Assembly: GCA_006176705.1 (NCBI GenBank)
Contig: QRFJ01000481.1
Location: 558,001 to 622,000 of the forward strand
Length of the DNA stretch: 64,000 bases
Direction of reading: 5' to 3'
Origin: Cocos nucifera
Taxonomy: Eukaryota > Streptophyta > Magnoliopsida > Arecales > Arecaceae
The notes under the pieces are model-generated. The model was given only the letters and a program-made list of their open reading frames with translations, made no database searches and was not told the origin of the DNA. Positions 31,263 to 41,754 of the stretch are shown here, piece after piece (positions within the stretch are counted from its first letter, which is position 1; the number at the start of each line of letters is the position of its first letter). Position numbers and translations under genes: made by a program.

Positions 31263-33206
31263 ATGGAAATTGGTCCCAGGACAACACCACGGTCGGACTT
31301 TAAACCAGAGTCCATTCCCTATTCTTTGACTATTGAGGACCTATCACTAGTAAAGATCCAATATGGGTTGCCTGCCGAGTACGAGCTGAAACTTTCTAGT
31401 TCGAGTGGTCGAACTTGCGCTCCTCCTCCAGTTCAGTTTTGCTTGTACGTGGAGACCTTCCGTGCTGGATTAAGGCTTTTTCTTTCTGACTTTGTTGTAG
31501 CCCTTTTTCACTTTTTAAATATCCCTCTGACTTCGATAATTCCAAAGTTTTTTAGGTTCATTATAGGATTCCTTGCACTCTATATATCCATCGGGATCCA
31601 GCCCACTATTTTTTTTTTCGAACCTTCTTCACCTTCATGTGTCATCTTACTGCCAAGGACTGATGGTATATTTTTCTTTAGTCTGACAAAAAGGAGTTAC
31701 TTAAGGATGCCCCCTCCTCCATCCATAATTAGAAAAAAAAATTTATCTTTATTTTCTGTCCGACTCTGCACTTAGGACTCCCATCTTGGAGATATCTGAA
31801 GGACTCCATTTGCCAAGCCTCGAGGATAGAGAAAGCGAACCAAGAGTCAGTAACCATAATCAAAGATTATCGAACTCCTCTAATATCTAAGCTAATAAAA
31901 GAACAAACCCTATTCAATCTTGGCCTTAGGTCCTCAGAATCCAGTAGGTACACGGTCGAAGTTGGTGAGTCATCTTCTTTTTCTTCTTTTCCTTCCTTCT
32001 TTTTTAATTGTGCTTTTTTCTTTGTGGCAGAGATGGATGCTAAGGCCGTTGAAATACTTTCAAAGGGGCTCCAGGCTCGCAAAAGAAAAGGTACTATATC
32101 TGATGAGCCGATTGCCAAGAAAGCCAAGGTGAACGCCCCCAGCTCTACCGCATCTGTCGATGTTGCCATTACCACCAAGGTCGCTGTCACCACTGAGGTC
32201 ATCCCTATAGCCAGGGTCGGCGTCGTTGCCAAGGGCTCCATGCCTCCATCATCCATGAGTCCTCTAGTCAAAGATTTAACTCCACAACCTCCTACTGAAA
32301 GAGAAGAAGGGGAGAGGAAGAAGGGTAAAAGGGTCATCATGAAGGTGCATCACAAGACATGCCCTGACGGGTCCAGCGATGATAGCGATAGTCCAAAGAA
32401 GACTCCTTCAGCGATCCAAACCTCATTCTGGATCTAACTGATAAATTTGTCCTACCCGAGATGGTAGATCAGATGGCTAATCTCAACCACACGCAGCTCA
32501 TCTGAAATTTTCTCGAGACTTTCCTTAAGGTAGTCATCCTGTCGATTTTTTTTGCATGCATAACACAGTCCATTTACTACAGTCAAGTCACCAATTACTT
32601 GTACACATCAAAATGGTGAACCAACTGAGGTCAGAGGCACTCAAGGCTCAGGAGGACCTTCAAGCCAAACTTGACCATCTTCGAAAGAAGGCCATCGAGA
32701 CTGACCGTCTCTTGAAGGAGAAGGTGATCGAAATTGAGGGTCTGCAGGAGATGCTCAGGAAAGATGAGCTCACCTCGATGGAGCTGCAGGACACTCTGGC
32801 CCTAGAGGAGGAGAGGAGGAAGAAGGCCAAGACTAAGGTCGACGAGCTGAAGGATCAAGGCTCGAAGCAAATCTCAAAGGTGAAGATCCAGACAGTGGAG
32901 GAGTCCAAGGTCTCCTCTGAAATGAGGGATCTGAACGTCATCTTCAGTCAGGAAGCCTTTCAGAAGGGATACAAACTTTACGAGGATCGAGTGGCCACCA
33001 AGTTTTTCAAACTCGATCTCAGCTTCTTATACGAGGAGGTCCCTGATGAAGAGGCAGGGCCATCCACTGCCGTGGCCGACCCTTCGCCCATTGAAGTCAT
33101 CTCCGAGCCCTCTGGACCTATCGCCGACGTGCCCAAACCTACACCAAAGCCAGAGGCGGCAAAAAATGCCCCAACCTCATCCGCTGTTGTTTCTTCTGAG
33201 GTCTAA
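31263..33206 (+). pseudogene. Antisense gene of H: putative gypsy-type transposon domain (Transposase_28-like) plus coiled coil
   Basis: Runs opposite to pol. Likely start ATG 31263 (the open frame extends upstream to 31098). The N-terminal part at about 31320-31690 has L-T-I-E-D-L, then G-L-P-A-E-Y-E-L, P-P-P-x-x-F-x-L-Y-x-x-x-x-R-A-G-L-R-L-F-L, a layout found in plant proteins annotated with a putative gypsy-type transposon domain. A frame at 31857-31964 ends at GTGAGT. A 66-bp pyrimidine-rich intron ends GTGGCAG at 32030, and phase is kept into 32031. A charged segment follows with a frameshift near 32400, then a coiled coil (32610-32950) and an acidic tail with D-L-S-F-L-Y-E-E, ending in TAA at 33204. 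Frameshifts and stops make it a pseudogene here. Its role is unknown. Confidence 0.62.
31965..32030 (+). other. Putative intron in the antisense gene of H
   Basis: GTGAGT donor, T/C-rich body, GTGGCAG acceptor. The upstream frame ends one base into a codon and the downstream frame begins with two bases, so removal keeps an uninterrupted frame. 66 bp is short for a plant intron but possible. Confidence 0.5.
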
Positions 33207-33305
33207 AATTTTAAATAATTATACTCTCTCTTTTTTCTTTTTGATATATATTCAAATATTTTAAGAAATAAAAATGAATTTTCTTCTTCTTATACTTATG
33301 CTATC

Positions 33306-34235
33306 ATGAATGTTATTCAGAATCCTTCTAATGACCAAAGTCAGGGTCAATCATCCCTAATCAATGTCGAACCACCATTTAAAGGTATCCCTCTAAGACC
33401 TGTAGTGAAGGATTTGAAGAGAAAAATCCATCACCTGAAGAAGAAGTTGAAGAAGATGGAAGATAAACTCCGAAGGTCTAGAAAAAATGCTTTGGAGGCG
33501 ATAATTGAAGTCACATACCTTCGCAAACTGCATATGAAAGACTCCGTGAGCTTCAATATTAAGAAGAGTAACTTCAAGAGAGAGTTGGCCGAGCTTAGAA
33601 AAAGTGCCAGTGATAAATCCTGGACATTAACGGTGAAGGTCAGCTCCCTCGAAACTGAACTCAAGATGGTGAAAGAAAAAATTTGCTTGTTGGAGGAAAG
33701 TTCGCCGTGGTCTTCCGACAAGGCTCGATATGAATGGAATTGATCGCAAAGATTTTCTGCCCTCTAGAAGCAATTGCACGATGTTGAGCTTGCTTTTGAG
33801 ACCTACCGATTATGTTGGTGTGGGAGAATATCCTCACTGAAGCAGAAGCTCCATGCTGCTAACAGCAAGGTGGCCCGACTTCAGCAGCAGCTCGTCGATA
33901 GTTATTAATCCAGCATTAGTAGGGAGTCAGAGGAGATCGCCTCTCTAAAGAGGATCATGGGCAAACTCTCAGAGTCGATCAGAATGGAGAAGGCTGGAGT
34001 TCAGCAACAAAGGCTTCAGTTAATTTATGAACAGTAGGCCGTCAAGGATGCTAAAGCTGAATCAGAGGTTCTAAGGAAGAGACTACGAAAGTTAGAAAAA
34101 ACTATCAGAGGGCTGACAAGATGTTCCACGATAACTTGATGAGGAGAAAAGAGCTCAAGAAAGAGATCGTCAGTCTAAAGAAATTCCTGATGATGGCTAG
34201 CAATCCAAAGTCCAAAGAACCTAATCCTTCTAAGA
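33306..34235 (+). pseudogene. Second antisense frame of H: lysine-rich coiled coil
   Basis: ATG 33306 opens 145 codons to TGA 33741-33743. After it, interrupted frames up to about 34230 keep the heptad character (A-R-L-Q-Q-Q-L, K-R-L-R-K-L-E-K). It lies 100 bp after the stop of the first antisense gene, with an AT-rich gap between. It could be a further exon of the same gene or a second one. No catalytic motif is visible. Confidence 0.45.
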
Positions 34236-34854
34236 ACTTTGATTTTCTTTCCTTTTTTTTTATAATCGATCTTGCAGACCCTTGCCTTATAATCAATTTT
34301 ATCTTTAATGAAGCTATACTTTCTTTAATCATTCTTTTGTTCTTCTTAAGTTCAATGTTCGTTCACCTCTTTATTTTCTTCATTTTCCTCTTGTCTACCA
34401 TAATTGGGGGTTTTTGTTGTCCGTGTCCGGATGAGATTCTCCTTCTATTCTTAATACGGTTGGCTTTTTTTGTCCCTCTGTCAAGACAAGGTTCTTCTCC
34501 TATTCCAAATGGGGTTGGCTTTTTTTTGTTAGGATGAGGTTCTCCTCCTATCTCTAACAAAGATATAGAGACACAAAAAGATCATTAAAAGGATCTCTCC
34601 CCTCCTCCTATTTTAAATAATCAAAAATCTTTATCATCCATATCAGGATGAGGTCTTTCTCTTATTCCTGATATGGTTGATCTTTTTTATCCTTCTATCA
34701 GGACGAGGTTCTCCTCCTATTCTTGATAGGATTTATCTTTCTTTGTTAGAACGAGATCGTCCTCCTATCCCTAACAAAGATATTGGGATACAAAAAGATC
34801 ATTGAAAGGGCCTCTCCTCTTTTTCTATCTTAAATAATCGAAGATCTTTACCAC

Positions 34855-34893
34855 CCGTGTTAGGACGAGATCTTCCTTCTGTTCCTAACACGG
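34855..34893. other. Hairpin in H array: 11-bp perfect stem, 17-nt loop
   Basis: CCGTGTTAGGA at 34855-34865 pairs with TCCTAACACGG at 34883-34893. Confidence 0.9.
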
Positions 34894-34957
34894 TTGGCCC
34901 TTTTCATCCTCCTATCAAGATGAGGTTCTTCTTCTATTTCTAATGGGGTTGGCCTTT

Positions 34958-34996
34958 CTTTGTTAGGACGAGATCCTCCTTCTATCCCTAACAAAG
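34958..34996. other. Hairpin in H array: 10-bp stem, different arm
   Basis: CTTTGTTAGG at 34958-34967 pairs with CCTAACAAAG at 34987-34996. Allowing one mismatch, the inner loop is again 17 nt. The outer four bases differ from the 34855 hairpin on both arms. Confidence 0.9.
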
Positions 34997-35720
34997 ATAT
35001 AAGGACACAAAAGGATCATTGAAAGGGCCTCTCCTCTTTTTCTGTCTTAAATAATTGAAGGTCTTCATCACCCATATTAGGACGAGATTTTTCTCCTATT
35101 CTTGACATGATTGGCCCTTTTCATCCTCCTATCAGGATGAGATTCTCCTCTTGTTCCTGATAGAATTGGCTTTCCTTTATTAAGGTGAGGTTCTCCTATC
35201 CCTAATAAAGATATAGGGACATAAAAGGATCATTGAAAGGATATCTCCCCTCTTTCTATCTTAAATAATCGAAGATCTTCAGCATCCATGTTAGGATGAG
35301 ATCTTTCTCCTATTTCTGATATGATTGGCCTTTTTTATCCTTCTATCAGGATAAAATTCTCCTCCTATTCTTGATGGGATTGACATTTGTTTGTTAGGAC
35401 AAGGTCCTCATCCTATCCTTAATAAAGATATAGGGATATAAAAGGGTCATTGAAAGGATCTCTTTCCTTCTTCTGTCTTAAATAACCAAAGATCTTCATC
35501 ATCCATGTCAGGATGAGATTTTTCTCCTATTCTTGATATGGTTGGCCCTTTTTATCCTCCTATCAGGATGAGGTTCTCCTCTTACTCTTGATGGGATTGA
35601 TCTTTTTTTATTAGGATGAGATCCTCCTCCTATCTCTAATAAAGGTATATAAGCATAAAAAGATCATTGTAAGGGCCTCTCTCCTTCTTCTGTCTTAAAT
35701 AACTGAAGGTCTTCATCATC

Positions 35721-35757
35721 CGTGTCAGGACGAGATCTTCCTCCTATTCCTGACATG
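35721..35757. other. Hairpin in H array with T-A to C-G arm change
   Basis: TGTCAGGA at 35723-35730 pairs with TCCTGACA at 35748-35755, loop 17 nt. The stem extends through a G-T wobble to a C-G pair. Compared with GTTAGGA/TCCTAAC both partners have changed. Confidence 0.9.
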
Positions 35758-36179
35758 GTTGGCCCTTTTTGTCCTCCTATCAGGATGAGGTTCTCCTCCT
35801 GTTCTTGATGAGATTGATCTTTTTTTGTTAGGATGAGATCCTTCTTCTATTCCTAATGAAGATATAGGAGCATAAAAGGATCATAGAAAGGGCCTCTCTC
35901 CTTCTTCTACCTTAAATAATCGAAGATCTTCATCACCCATGTCATGACGATGTCTTCCTCCTATTTTTGACACGGTTGGCCCTTTTTGTTCCTCTATCAG
36001 GATGATGTTCTCCTCCTATTTCTGATGAAATTGGCCTTTCTTTATTAGGATGAGATCCTCCTCCTATCTCTAACGAAGGTATAAAAGCACAAAGGACCGT
36101 TGAAAGGACCTCTCCCCTTCTCCTATCTTAAATAATCAAAGATCTTCTGCTTTGTTTATTGATGAAGTTTGGCCGAATT

Positions 36180-37680
36180 ATTTTCTATCATCACATAATT
36201 TTATGCTCAGAAACAAAAATATTGAAATAAAGGGATTTTATTGGAGTTGAATTACTAGTAGCATATTTGCAGATTTTTTAAATTCCAAGATTATGAAAGC
36301 ATAGATCCTCTAAGATTCTTTAGATAATATGTACCTGGTCGGACGATTTTTCCCACCTTGTAAGGATCTTCCCAATTTGGGGCAAGCTTTTCCTGATTTT
36401 GATGCTGCAAAATGTCTACTCGTCGAAGTACGAGATCCCTTATTCTTCAGATTTTGCTTTTGATCCTCGAATTGTAGTAGTGAGCTATCCTTTGCCTATA
36501 AGATGCCATTCGGATCTGAGCCTTCTTCTTCTTTTCTTTCAGAAGATCAAGATTAGTCCTGAGGTCCTACAAATTATTTTGTTCATTGAAGGCCTCTACT
36601 CATGCTAAAGGAAGTTCAAGCTCGACCGAAATAACTACCTCCACCCCAAAAGCCAGCGCAAAGAATGTTTCTCCAATGGATAATCTTTGAGTAGTTCGAT
36701 AAGTCCAGAGCACATGATAAAGTTCGTCCATCCATATCCTCTTTGCTCTTTCAACCTGGCCTTTATCCCTTGAAGCAAAGTTCTATTGTCACTTCTGCCT
36801 CACCATTCACTTGCGAATGAGCCACTGATAGTGGTGAGATATATTCAAACCTTCATTGAACTAAGCAAACTTCTCACTTACAAACTGATGCCTATTATCA
36901 GTGATCAACGTTCGAGGTAGACCAAACCTGCAAACAATCAACTTCCAAAGAAAATTCTGTACTTTAGCTTTAGTGATTTTTGCTAGAGGTTCGACCTCAA
37001 TCCACTTAGTGAAATAATCCACTGCCACTAGTAGAACCTTTTATTGTCCAAATGCCATAGAGAAAGATCTGAGTATGTCCATCCCCTACTGCACAAACGG
37101 CCAGGGGGCATTTAACGGTGTGAGCTATGAATTCGGCTATCTCTGGATATTTATATCTCTTTGACACCTATCATACTTTCTCACATAATCCACCGTATCT
37201 TGATGCATTATCAACCAATAGTATTTTTGATGGAGCAACTTGTATGATAGGAATCTTACTTCCAGATGATTTCTGCAAATCCCCTCATGAACTTCTCTTA
37301 AGGCATAGCTGACTTCTGAAGGTCGGAGAAACTTGAAGAGTGGCAATGAGTATGACCTCTTATACAACCTATTTTCATACAAAACGTAGTGGGATGCTTG
37401 ATTTCTTAACTTTCGAGCTTCTTTGTGATCTCTGGAAAGAGTTTCTTTCCTGAGATATGCTACCAATGGGTTAATCCAGCTAGGCTCATGATCAATTTTC
37501 ATTATTGTTTGAGGCTCTTCCAAACTTGGGCGTTGCAGGACCTTAAAAAGGACTTCTTTTGGTAGCTCATTTAGGGCTAAGGTAGCCAACTTAGAGAGGA
37601 TGTCGGCTTTGATATTCTCCATCTTGGGAATCTACTGAATGTCAGAGTTATCAAGGGTTGAACTTAAGCTCTGCACCTTC
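36180..37680 (-). pseudogene. Element H integrase
   Basis: Minus strand. The H2C2 region lies in the 161-codon frame 37137-37622. Its CxxC reads Y-D-R-C, so one ligand is lost. The core follows to about 36600: first D in M-D-I-L, second in T-D-N-R-H-Q-F and the E in N-G-E-A-E-V all appear kept, but across frame breaks. The 3' part fades into AT-rich sequence next to the tandem array. Confidence 0.78.
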
Positions 37681-38440
37681 TCCAAGTATTTTTTCATACT
37701 TTCCTCCCGAGCTTCAAAGGAGTTATTAACTTGTCCCACACCAGCTATGAGTCACTGTAGGCCTTCAAATGTTGCACTTCCAGCACCTTGGCTATTTTTG
37801 TGGTGGGGAAGTTAAAGTGCAATGCGTACTCTACCACAACTTTCTCTGGATTGATGAGAATCAAGCCCGCACCTACTCTGAAAGTATTGGATGAACCATC
37901 TACATAAAGTGCCTAGAAGTTTTTAGGAAGATCGACCTTCTCTTCTAGGGAGCTAGGGATAAAGGCTTCTGATGCTTTGGTTCGATCTCCTCTGGAATAG
38001 TACACTCTTCTATGAAATTGATCGATATTTGGACTTTAATGGATGGCCAAGATTGAAAGTGGATGTTGAATTCAGTCAACTCAATCGTCCACTTTGCCAC
38101 TCTACCATAAGTATCGGATCAGTGAAGAACCGCCTTGATGGATTGATCGATAAGGAGAGTAATGGTGTGCCCCTGGAAGTAAGGTCGGAGCTTCCTGACT
38201 ATAACCAACAAGACATAAGTTAGTTTTTCTAATTTGGTATATCTTATCTCCCCATCCCTCAAGACTCTACTTATATAGTAGATCGACTTTTGAATTTTTT
38301 CTTCTTCTCTTATCAGTATGACTCCAATAGCTATAGGAGATATGGCGAGATATAGGAACAATTCTTCCCTAAGTTCAGGTTAGCGAGTAGTGGGGGTGAG
38401 CTGAGATAGCTTTTTAATTCTTCAAGGGCCTACTGGCAGT
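37681..38440 (-). pseudogene. Element H first RNase H and second (archaeal-type) RNase H
   Basis: The first RNase H is the frame 38119-38361, with S-I-Y-Y-I-S-R-V-L and Y-F-Q-G-H-T-I-T. The second, at about 37700-37915, has Y-V-D-G-S-S-N and A-Y-S-D, but the middle, which in F carries N-N-G-I-E-Y-E-A-L, is missing, an apparent deletion of about 15 codons that removes the catalytic glutamate. Confidence 0.75.
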
Positions 38441-39530
38441 CAGGAGTCCAACTGAAGTTCTTTGGCTACTTGAGTACATGGAAGAAGGGCAAGCAGCGTT
38501 CTACCGGCCTTGACACGAAGCGATTCAGAGCTGCCATCTTGCCCGTAAGGCATTAGACTTTCTTTATTATTTTTGGGGCAATCATTTTTTGGATGGCTCT
38601 GATCTTCTTTGAGTTAGCCTCGATGCCATGACTTGACATCATGAATCCTAAGAACTTCTCCGAGATTATTCCAAAAGCGTATTCGTAGGATTCAACTTCA
38701 TCTTATACTTTTGAAGGATACTGAAGGTCTCCTCAAGGTCGGCGATGTGATTTGATGGAGATTAACTTTTGACCAGCATATCATCTACATAGACCTCCAT
38801 GTTGTGGCTGATCTACTCCTTAAAAATTTCATTCACCAGACATTGGTACATTGCATCTACATTTTTAAGTCCAAATGGCATGATCCTGTAACAATAAAGA
38901 TCACGATTAGTAATAAAAGCAATTTTCTCCTCATCTTCTGTTGCCATCCAGATCTAATTATAACCGAAGAAGGCATCCATGAAGGTAAGAAGCTTATGGC
39001 CCGAAGTCATATCCACCAGCTGGTCGATCTTAGGCAGAGGATAGCTATCTTTTGGGCAGGGAACATTCAAATTCGTGAAATCTATGCACATCCTCCATTT
39101 GCCATTAGCCTTTTTGACCAGGACAACATTCACAATCCAGTCCAAGTAAAGCACTTCTTGAATGAATCCCATCTTGAGAAATTTTTCAACTTCATCCATT
39201 ACCACCTTCTGCCTTTTCGGTTCAAAACTATATTTCTTCTGCTTCACTGGTCGTCACTTAAGATCTACACCCAGGCAGTGCTCCATGACTTCTGCATCAA
39301 TTTCAGGCATATCTGCAAGCGCCCAAGCGAAGACATCAGAATTCTTTTGCAAAAAGATGACAAGCTGCTTTCTAACCTCTCCTTTTAGGCTCGAGCCAAT
39401 CTTCACAGTATGTTCTTTATTTTCATCATTCAAAAAAATCTCCTCAAGATCATCGATGGATTCTCCTCTTTCTTTAGATAGATCATCACGAGCATCAAGT
39501 CCATCCATCGGAGAAAGATCTATTTGTCTC
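38441..39530 (-). pseudogene. pol: Element H reverse transcriptase
   Basis: Minus strand. The upstream linker has F-A-W-A-L-A-D-M-P (frame 39254-39508). The palm holds M-C-I-D-F-T-N-L-N and F-M-D-A-F-F-G-Y-N (38954-39247) and an intact Y-V-D-D at 38780-38791. Interrupted between frames but otherwise well preserved. Confidence 0.85.
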
Positions 39531-40000
39531 CCTCCTGCAAGGCTATATTGTAACAGTGCCGAGCTAGCACCTGATCTTCTCTGACCTCCCTGACTCCATG
39601 CCTGGCTGAAAACTTCATCTTCAGATAGTAAGTAGAAACTACAGTCTAAAGTGCATTCAACCTGGGTCGGCCAAGGATTATATTATAGGTGGAAGGGGCT
39701 TTAACTACCAAGAAATCAACTTGTACCGTAGATTGCTTTGGATACCGACTGACTACCACAGGCAACGTTATTATCCCTTCCATCGGTACTACGTCACCTG
39801 TAAATCCTACCAACAAAAAATTCATTAGGCCCATCCTATCATCAGATATGAATATTTTAGAAAAAGCATCATAAAACAAGATATCAGTAGAGCTTCCATT
39901 ATCAATTAAAACTTGACATACTCATAATCAGCAATATTCAAAGTAACTACAACCGTGTCATTATGTGGAATCTAAACTCACTGGGCATCTTCTTCAGTGA
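39531..40000 (-). pseudogene. Element H aspartic protease
   Basis: Frame 39646-39879 begins with F-Y-D-A-F-S-K-I, which follows the active-site loop in this family, and contains G-x-I-T-L and N-I-I-L-G-R-P-R-L-N. The active-site triplet lies just upstream in a broken frame. Confidence 0.7.
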
Positions 40001-41627
40001 AGGTGATGGGCTCCTCAGTCCGTTACCTCTTTGTCGACTCTGCTGATTCGCTGGCTTCCTCACATCGATGTCCCTCAATGATAGTATTGATGACTCCAAG
40101 AGGGGGCCGATCTTCTTAGAGCTTATCCCATCGAGATGGTTCAAGTTGTGATGGGACACTCGAATGATCTTCTCTTCTCTCCGATCAACACCTGATGAAT
40201 CGATCTAACCGACCTCTCCTAATCAATGCTTCAATCTCATCCTAAAGCTAGATGCATTCTTCAGTATCGTGACCATGGTCATGATGGTAAAGACAGTACT
40301 TATTAAAATTATGCTTGGCTGAATGAGTCCGCATCTTCTCGGACTCTGCTGGCTGCTCTCTTATCATCATCAGCACCTACATCTTTGAGGCGTTCAAGAG
40401 AGCATAGTTGTTAAATCTTCTAGGAGAGGAGTTCCATCGAGCCCTTCGATTTGGGCTTTCCTATTGATGAGCTCGAGGAGGAGTTTGGGCCCATCTATGC
40501 TTAGAGGGGGGAGTTCAAGAGCATGGTCGAGCTTCATTCAGCTTTCTTTTAGGTGCGGGTTCGCTGGGTTCACCTGTTTGCTGCTCTCTTGTAGTCTCGT
40601 CGTCCTTCAATTTAAAGGCTTCTTCTGTTCGAGCATAACCTTTAGTCCAGGCCAGTATATCAACAAAATTTTTGAGATACTTTCTCTCCAAAAAAGATAG
40701 AAGATCATTTTTTTGAAAGCCGTCCTTTAGTGTGGCCATACCTACAGATTGATCCAGATTTTGAACCTCCAACACAGCAGTATTAAAACAACTGACGTAA
40801 GCTCGGATTGACTCCCTCTCCTTCTGCTTTTTGTTAATGAGAGAATTCGAACCTCATTTTGGACGTCCGCTGTTTATAAAATGAGCCATAAACTGATGGC
40901 TCATTTGATCAAAAAAAAAGATTATACCTGACTTAAGGTTTGAGTATCAATTTCTTGCTGCTTCCTTCAAGATAGATGAAAAAGCTTGGCACGGGATGGC
41001 GTCCGATGCGCCATAAAGCAGCATCATCATCCGAAAGGCCTCCAAATGGTCGACCAAATTAGAAATCCCATCATAGGTCTTGAATTAGAGGAGCTTGAAG
41101 TTAGGTAGGATAGGTTCTTGCATGATTTTGATAGAGAAAGGAGGTTCGGTGCAGATATCATCATGATAAGCCGCGGCATGACGGAGCTCCTCAATCCACC
41201 AGTTCATATCTTGAAGCTTCTAGTCAAGAGTATCATCTCGATCATGGATCTCTGAAGGTCATCAACTGTAGATGAAAAAAGTCTCCTTCAAAGAAGAATC
41301 ATAATCGAAATAGGAGCTTCCTACTCTTTGTTTCTCTTTTCCAGAGATGATGGGTCTGCTGACCTAGGTTGCCCTTTTCGGCATTGGCTCCTGAAGCTCC
41401 AACCGAAGGTTTTTCGATCGGGTCGCTGTCGAAGGCTGCGATATGGCCTGCACCATCTTAGTGAGGCCTCGAACCTACTGTATTAGCAGGTTGAACTGCT
41501 TTAGATCCATCATGGCCCTCGGTGGAGGAGGTTGGAGAGCAGATGATGGATCCAGAATGGGTGGATCTGGCTTAAATCTGACGACAAAAGCAGTAGACCA
41601 TCAGGTGGTCATCTTTTTTAGAGGCAT
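40001..41627 (-). pseudogene. gag: Element H gag
   Basis: Start ATG 41627-41625 (M-P-L-K-K), homologous to M-P-P-R-R of F. It is followed by Q-F-N-L-L-I-Q and, near 40300, the C-x3-H-x-D-H-x-H-D-T-E-E-C zinc-binding tail. The core is broken into frames of fewer than 90 codons. Confidence 0.75.
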
Positions 41628-41740
41628 TCTCTGAAGCAAGAAGAGATCAAATAGAAATAGAATCGAGAAATTAAGAAAGAAAAGAAGGCAAGTAAGATCG
41701 ACTGGACACTCCTTTTAGAATAAGGGCTCAGAGTCCCTTC

Positions 41741-41754
41741 CTCTAGTGTTAACC
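41741..41754 (-). promoter_or_regulatory. Element H putative primer binding region
   Basis: Minus-strand GGTTAACACTAGAG directly after the 5' LTR, matching TTAACGCTAGAG in F. The primer tRNA is not identified. Confidence 0.45.

Larger units (their letters stand above)
34395..36145 (-). repeat. 217-bp tandem array with three hairpin modules per unit
   Basis: The word TTAAATAA recurs at 34613, 34830, 35047, 35261, 35478, 35695, 35912 and 36128: seven full units of 214-217 bp plus a partial one at the left. Each unit is three related modules of about 72 bp (GTxAGGAYGAG...CTCCTCCTATT-C-CTxAC). It sits between integrase and the antisense gene. Related to the shorter array of F. Confidence 0.92.

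Noticed and set aside
32530..32568. Second intron in the antisense gene of H (GTAGTC...ACACAG)
   Set aside because: Only 39 bp, too short for plant splicing, and the phase does not join the flanking frames.
34395..36145. Regular repeats with palindromic arms, CRISPR-like at first sight
   Set aside because: Units are 217 bp with no unique spacers, and lie inside a plant gypsy element between integrase and LTR.
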